From Parvularia atlantis (lineage: Eukaryota; Opisthokonta; Rotosphaerida): 14,678 bases of DNA. The position numbers and the translations under genes are program-made. Numbering within the stretch: position 1 is the first letter of the stretch; each line of letters starts with the position of its first letter. Location of the stretch: positions 1 to 14,678 of the forward strand of contig CALSCO010000225.1 in NCBI GenBank assembly GCA_943704415.1, in the 5' to 3' direction. The notes under the pieces were generated by a model. The model saw nothing but the letters and a program-made list of their open reading frames with translations. It was not told where the DNA came from and did no database searches. Positions 10,768 through 14,678 of the stretch are shown here, one piece after another.

Positions 10768-12042
10768 TCAGCCGTCGCCGTCGTCCGCGCTGTCGCTCGA
10801 GGCCGCCGCTGCGGACGGGCGCCTGCGGGCCGGGGCACGGGCTCATTCGTCAGCGGGAGGACACGCGGTGTGCTCGTGTCGCGCGCACCCGGTTGCGCTT
10901 GCGGACGACATGGGCGGCGCCGGGAAGTTGCGCCGGTTGAGCAGCATGCCCTTGAGCGACTTTATCTCGGCCTTGACCTGCGTGCGGCCACACGTCAGCG
11001 GCGAGCCTGCCCGCACATTGGGCCGCCGGTGCGCACCGCGTCGGTCTCGCGCCGCAGCTCGTCGATGTACCCGGTGAACGCGGGCGCGTAGATGTCGCCC
11101 TCGCTCTTGAGCGCGGCGAGCGCCGTCGCCGTGTCGCGGATGTGCCGCAGCTGTCCAGAGCCGTGCGCAAGGCCGTCGTCGACCTGCCGCGAGCGTCGAA
11201 GTTGAGAGCGCTGTCACAACAGCACGCCGGGCGCGCACGTGCTGCTGTGCGGTCGCGACGGCGACGGCGGTGCTGCGCAGCTGCGCGCGGCAGCGCCCCG
11301 CGACGTCGTCCGTGTGCGCGATGAGCGACTGCAGGTGGCGGCTGACCTCGTCCAGATGCGACGCCCGCAGCTGCACAAGATCGGCACGCACGGCGGCGAC
11401 GGAGGCGAGGGCAGGAGCGAGCGTTGCCTGCGCGGGTGGCGCAGCATGAGGCAATGCCTTCGCGGCCGTTGTGCGGGCAACGCGCACCTGCACCGCACGC
11501 AGAGCGCCGAGGCCTGCGCCCGCCACCATCAGCGCGGTCAGCGCCGTGTCCCTCCAGCCCCACGTCGCGAGCTCGGCGGGGCGCGGCGGCACGGGCGGCG
11601 GCACGGGCGGCGGCACGGGCTGCGGTGCGGGTGGCGGCACAGGCGATGTTGTTGCTGCTGCGGGTGGAGGCGGCGGTGGCGACTGCGCCGCGCGCCGGAA
11701 GGCCTCGTCGATCTCGGCGTCCGTGAGCTGCTTGCCGACGAGGAAGGTGCGCTTCTTGTCGGCGGGCGCGGCCGCGACGCCCGGGCTCGCGAGGAACTTG
11801 ACGGCCTTCCTGACTTGATCGTCGCGCACGGCTGGCGCTGTGCTCTCGGGCGCGGGCGCTTTGCTCTCAGGTGCGGGCACTGCATCGGGCGCGGGCGCTT
11901 TGCTCTCGGGCGCGGGCACTGCATCGGCAGCAGACAGGTCGCTCGGCTGCACTGCCTGTCGCGCCTGCAGCGCCCGCCGCGCCGCCGCGCGCTGCTCCGC
12001 GGTCAAGGGCACAACGAGCGGCTTGCTGTGGCTGTCACTCAT
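10768..12042 (-). CDS. PEX14: Peroxin PEX14, 344 aa, 5 exons
   Basis: Peroxisomal membrane docking factor for the PEX5/PEX7 import receptors, working with PEX13. Introns 11428-11487, 11184-11238, 10978-11036 and 10823-10888 leave 1035 nt. Order: an Ala/Pro/Glu repeat near residues 40-70; the conserved receptor-binding helical domain (VRKAVKFLASPGV...KRTFLVGKQLTDAEIDEAFRRA) near 75-120; a proline-rich stretch with PPxPP runs that could serve SH3 contact; one membrane segment (ALTALMVAGAGLGAL); a coiled-coil-like region; then AEIKSLKGMLLNRRNFP, the C-terminal Pex14 signature; and an acidic Ser/Asp tail. If the last intron is not spliced, translation stops at 10843 with a different short tail. 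The first intron is stop-free and in frame, so its removal rests on donor, acceptor and size. The ATG at 12040-12042 is the only N-terminal Met. Confidence 0.93.
11577..11640 (-). repeat. Proline-codon tandem repeat in PEX14
   Basis: On the plus strand a unit GGCGGCACGGGC recurs in tandem with small variations; on the minus strand it encodes repeated PVPPP. It is a simple in-frame coding repeat in the proline-rich segment before the membrane span. Confidence 0.75.
11851..11928 (-). repeat. 39-bp tandem duplication in the PEX14 N-terminus
   Basis: Two copies of a 39-nt unit (11851-11889 and 11890-11928) differ at about three positions. They encode two successive DAVPAPESKAPAP-type 13-residue units. 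A further partial copy (TGTGCTCTCGGG) lies just to the left at about 11839. This is a recent in-frame tandem duplication. Confidence 0.8.
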
Positions 12043-12059
12043 TCACGGGTAAAGATAAA
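12043..12059. promoter_or_regulatory. 17-bp gap between divergent PEX14 and TMEM128 start codons
   Basis: Only TCACGGGTAAAGATAAA separates the two ATGs. The 3' half is AT-rich (AAAGATAAAATG), rare in this window. The promoter of each gene must reach into the other's coding sequence, or one annotated start is wrong. Neither reading frame has another Met nearby downstream. Confidence 0.5.
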
Positions 12060-12646
12060 ATGCACAGACGTGAGGGGTACACAGCCCGCATCCGGCGCAT
12101 CGACCCTTCGCTCGTGGACGATGCGGCCGGCGACGACCGCGGGCACACGGACGCCGACGACGACCGGCCCGGCGGCGCGACGCGACCCGATGCAGCCCTG
12201 ACCGCGGTCGAGCTGCACGTCGACTCGGCGCTGTGGATCGCGGCGGGCGTCGGCGTGGTGCGCGCGCGCGCGCGCGCGTGGCCGGTGGCATCGGCGCTTG
12301 CTGAGGGCGCTGGTCGTATCAGGCGTACGTAACGGACCTCGTGGGCGTGCTGCGGGCATCGTCCGACGTGGGCTGGCCGTGGCTGTACGCTGCCGCGGTC
12401 GCTGTGGCCGCGGCGGTCTCGGTCGTGCTGTACCTGCAGTACGCGCTGCCGTGGGTGTGGGGCGTGCGCATTCCGCGCAACCGGTGGGAAGTCGTGTACC
12501 CGTACGCCTTCCCGGTGGCGTCGGTGCTGTGGCTGTGCGCGGGCGCGGGCGTCGTCGTGGGCCTGTGGGGCGCGTACGGCCTGCTGACGCTGCCGGTGGT
12601 GTTCTTCGTCGGGATGGCCTCTGTCACGGTGCTGATGTACTTGTAA
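12060..12646 (+). CDS. TMEM128: TMEM128-like four-helix membrane protein, 173 aa, 2 exons
   Basis: Small multi-pass membrane protein resembling metazoan TMEM128, whose function is not established. One intron (12258-12322, 65 nt) splits the first helix; exons total 522 nt. The N-terminal 55 residues are hydrophilic and Asp/Arg-rich. Four hydrophobic segments follow: DSALWIAAGVGVAYVTDLVGVL; WLYAAAVAVAAAVSVVLYLQY; YPYAFPVASVLWLCAGAGVVVGLWGAYG; and LLTLPVVFFVGMASVTVLMYL to the C-terminus. The TMEM128 match is recalled, not searched: DSA-W at the first helix, the YP-x(4)-P turn before helix 3, and equal length (human about 165 aa). Family confidence is moderate; the gene itself is secure. It is divergent from PEX14 and convergent with TOM22 (69 bp between stops, no recognisable signal in 12647-12715). 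Confidence 0.78.
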
Positions 12647-12715
12647 TTCGCGCGATTGCCGGCCATGCGACAGCGACCGAAAAGGGGAGGGCATGCGCCC
12701 GGCCCCGCGCCGCGT

Positions 12716-13318
12716 TCACTTGGCCTGCTGCAGGCCCGGCGCGAGCAGCGGAGCCATCATGTTGGGCTGGAGCATCTGCGCGCGGAGTTTGTGAGCGCAG
12801 CGGCACATGCGCGCACTGCGACGGCTCACCTGCTGCGCCGCCTGCTGCTGCAGGCGCTGCTCGTTCTCCTGCATGATCAGAAACTGTTCCCGCTCGAGCT
12901 CGATGCCGAGCGGGAGCACGACCAGCAGGGCCGACGTGCTGAGCACCCACGCGATGATGCCCGCCACGCCCGCCGCGCTGCGCGCGTACGACGATACCGT
13001 GCCGAACGCGTCCGCGACGCGCCGCCGCTGGTGCACCGGCACCATGTCCTGCGCACGGCGCCTCAGACGCGCGGCCCCAGCCGCATGGGCCGCCACGCAC
13101 CTTGAGCGCGTACACGCGCTGCAGCAGGGTCTCACTGGCCGGGTCAAAGTCGTCCACGTCGTCCGCCTCGCCCGGCTGCTGCGCCTGGGGCGAGCGCAAG
13201 CGGTCGGTGACGAGGGCAGACGTTCGCGCGGGGCTGGCTGACATGCCTTGCGCGGGGCACGGCCGTCGTCGGCGAACGACACGCTCTTTGCGCCCTGCGA
13301 CCGCGTCTTCGGTGGCAT
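12716..13318 (-). CDS. TOM22: Mitochondrial import receptor subunit TOM22, 144 aa, 4 exons
   Basis: Central receptor and organiser of the TOM complex in the mitochondrial outer membrane. The modelled introns are 13185-13246 (GC-AG, uncertain), 13049-13100 and 12776-12829. Visible features: an acidic cytosolic segment EADDVDDFDPASETLLQRVYALKD, which matches the Tom22 presequence-receptor block (E-TLL-R--ALKD); a basic hinge; one tail-anchor helix near IIAWVLSTSALLVVLPLGIELE; a short Glu/Gln-rich intermembrane-space part (EREQFLIMQENEQRLQQQ); and a Met/Pro/Leu-rich end. Length compares with about 150 aa in yeast. The N-terminus is ambiguous: either ATG at 13318 (MPPKTRSQGAK...) plus the GC-AG intron, or ATG at 13244 (MSASPARTSALV...) without it. 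The last intron is stop-free and in frame. Confidence 0.88.
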   Translation of the reverse strand: MPPKTRSQGAKSVSFADDGRAPRKACQPAPRERLPSSPTACARPRRSSRARRTTWTTLTRPVRPCCSACTRSRCVAAHAAGAARLRRRAQDMVPVHQRRRVADAFGTVSSYARSAAGVAGIIAWVLSTSALLVVLPLGIELEREQFLIMQENEQRLQQQAAQQVSRRSARMCRCAHKLRAQMLQPNMMAPLLAPGLQQAK

Positions 13319-13547
13319 GGTCTGTGTGTGGGCACTGCGCGCGCGCGCGCGCACAGAACCGCGCGTCAGTCACCGCGGCGCACCGGGCCACGCGGGTGTC
13401 TGGCCGGCCATGCTGCCAGGCCGCCCAAAAGCCATCGAGCGCTTAGTTGGCTTTTAGTTGGTGCGCAGCGCCGTCGTGCTTGGGTGTAGCTGACCCTCAC
13501 CGCGCTGGCTCCGCTCTCCCCGCGCGACCCAGGACGCGCACGTGGCG
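13319..13547. promoter_or_regulatory. TOM22/COPB1 divergent promoter region
   Basis: At 229 bp this is the largest intergenic gap. It holds TGTGTGTG (13323-13330) followed by an alternating (GC)n tract (about 13336-13354), and a direct repeat TTAGTTGG at 13443-13450 and 13454-13461, spaced 11 bp, about one helical turn. A stretch from GTGCGCAGC (about 13461) to GCGACCCAG (about 13531), with CTGACCCTCAC inside, has the donor, branch and acceptor pattern of local introns and may be a 5'-UTR intron of COPB1. No protein-coding gene is recognised here. Confidence 0.45.
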
Positions 13548-14678
13548 ATGGCCGCCACGGACGGGTGCTACACGCTGCTCGCGCTGGACGAGTCTGCCGA
13601 GACGCCGTCGCTGCAGGACATCAAGACGCAGCTCGAGAAGGGCGACGACGAGCAGCGGTGCGCCCCGGGCGAAGACGCGCGTGCGGACGGGCGCCTGACG
13701 GCCGCGGGACGCACGCACGTACCTGCGCAACGCAGGATCGCGACGATGAAGAAGATCCTGGGCATGATGCTCAACGGCGAGCCCATGCCGCAGCTTGTGT
13801 GTTGTGCCACGCGCACACCTCGCGCGCACCTCACGCGCTGATGCCGCGCCGCGCAGCTCATGTTTGTGATCCGCTTCGTCATGCCGTCCAAGAACAAGAC
13901 GCTCAAGAAGCTGCTGCTGCTGTACTACGAGGTCGCGACCAAGAAGAACCCCGACGGCAAGCTCAAGCAGGAGTTTATTCTCGTGTGGTGCGCTCGCGTT
14001 GCTCTCCCGCCCGCGCCCCCCGCTAAGCCCGCCCGCGCACCGCAGCAACGCGCTGCGCAACGACCTGCAGCACCCGAACGAGTACATCCGCGGCTGCATC
14101 CTGCGCTTCCTGTGCAAGCTGCGCGAGACCGAGATTCTTGAGCCGCTCGTGCCTTCCGTGCGCGCGTGCCTGGTGCGGCCGGCGTGCGAGCCCAGCGCGC
14201 CGTCGCTCAGCTTCGTGTGTGGTGCGTGCGCAGGAACACCGGCATCCGTACGTGCGCAAGAACGCGCTGTTTGCGATCTTCACCATCTTCAAGTTCAACG
14301 AGACCCTCATCCCGGACGCGCCCGAGCTCGTGCAGAACTACCTGGCGACGGTGCGCGTGCGAGCGCCGCGCATGCCGACGGCGGCCTGAGCCCGCGCTTG
14401 CCCGCGCTGAGCAGGAGCAGGACATGGCGTGCAAGCGCAACGCGTTCATCATGCTGTACAATACGGACCAGAACCGCGCCGTCGACTACCTCAACTCGGT
14501 CATCGACCAGGTGCTTGCGGCGTGTGCCGTGCTGCGGACGCGGGCTGACCTGGCGCGGCGACCAGGTCGGCAACTTCCCCGAGACGCTGCAGCTTGCTGT
14601 GGTCGAGCTGATCCGCAAGGTCTGCAGGATCTCGCCGGGCGAGCGGGTGCGTGCCCGTCCGACGATGCGCTGCCCCCC
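13548..14678 (+). CDS. COPB1: Coatomer subunit beta (beta-COP), 5' part, cut by window end
   Basis: Beta subunit of the COPI coat, which drives Golgi-to-ER retrograde and intra-Golgi vesicle transport (Sec26 in yeast). Exons are 13548-13657, 13736-13796, 13857-13987, 14046-14172, 14234-14350, 14415-14510 and 14566-14646, giving the first 241 of roughly 950 residues. A donor GTGCGTGC at 14647 opens a seventh intron, so the coding part visible stops at 14646. The sequence follows the adaptin-like N-terminal solenoid: [101 protein letters not shown] and [13 protein letters not shown]. The ATG at 13548-13550 gives the usual short N-terminus. Everything beyond the first quarter lies outside the window. 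Confidence 0.95.

Noticed and set aside
11239-12201. A 320-codon plus-strand frame opposite PEX14
   Set aside because: Low-complexity Arg/Gly-rich translation caused by the antisense of Pro/Ala codons; PEX14 homology on the minus strand is clear.

Overview
This is a compact, intron-dense, very GC-rich nuclear segment from a eukaryote (about two thirds G+C by eye, with no sign of CpG loss). It holds nine recognisable housekeeping genes plus a possible gene tail at the left edge. Nearly every gene had to be rebuilt from short exons. I placed about 68 complete spliceosomal introns, mostly 45-70 nt (44-78 overall). They usually start GTGCG, carry a CTGAC/CTCAC/CTGAT-like branch point and end in CAG. 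The summed exons of all eight complete genes are exact multiples of three and read through without stops, which is strong internal support. The small introns, CTRAC-like branch points, tight gene packing and protein families (HAS1, NOP15/NIFK, TOM22, PEX14, COX15, beta-COP, an F-box/JmjC protein) suggest a fungus or other compact-genome opisthokont. I cannot name the genus.

Layout, left to right: a possible C-terminal tail (+, to 61); NAD(P)-dependent aldehyde dehydrogenase (-, 155-2398, 15 introns); DEAD-box helicase HAS1/DDX18 (-, 2495-5253, 15 introns); heme A synthase COX15 (+, 5348-7008, 8 introns); RRM protein NOP15/NIFK with a TP-rich tail (-, 7019-8534, 4 introns); F-box plus JMJD6-like JmjC protein (+, 8571-10693, 12 introns); PEX14 (-, 10768-12042, 4 introns); TMEM128-like membrane protein (+, 12060-12646, 1 intron); TOM22 (-, 12716-13318, 3 introns); and the 5' part of COPB1/beta-COP (+, 13548 to the right edge, 6 complete introns and a seventh begun).

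From 2495 rightwards the strands alternate strictly, so genes meet head-to-head or tail-to-tail. Spacing is minimal: 10 bp between the COX15 and NOP15 stops, 36 bp between the NOP15 and JmjC start codons, and 17 bp between the PEX14 and TMEM128 start codons. The largest gap is 229 bp, between TOM22 and COPB1. Only about 5% of the window lies outside gene spans, so promoters and terminators must overlap neighbouring coding DNA.

The genes do not form one pathway: two act in 60S ribosome biogenesis (HAS1, NOP15), two in mitochondria (COX15, TOM22), one in peroxisome import (PEX14), one in vesicle coating (COPB1). I see no mobile element, CRISPR array, tRNA, rRNA or defence/toxin cassette, and no new multigene system. 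The points worth following are gene-architecture features: probable GC-AG introns, two 17-nt microexons in one gene, ultra-short divergent promoters, a repeated GTGACGTA promoter element before the dehydrogenase, and a 14-TP-motif tail on NOP15.
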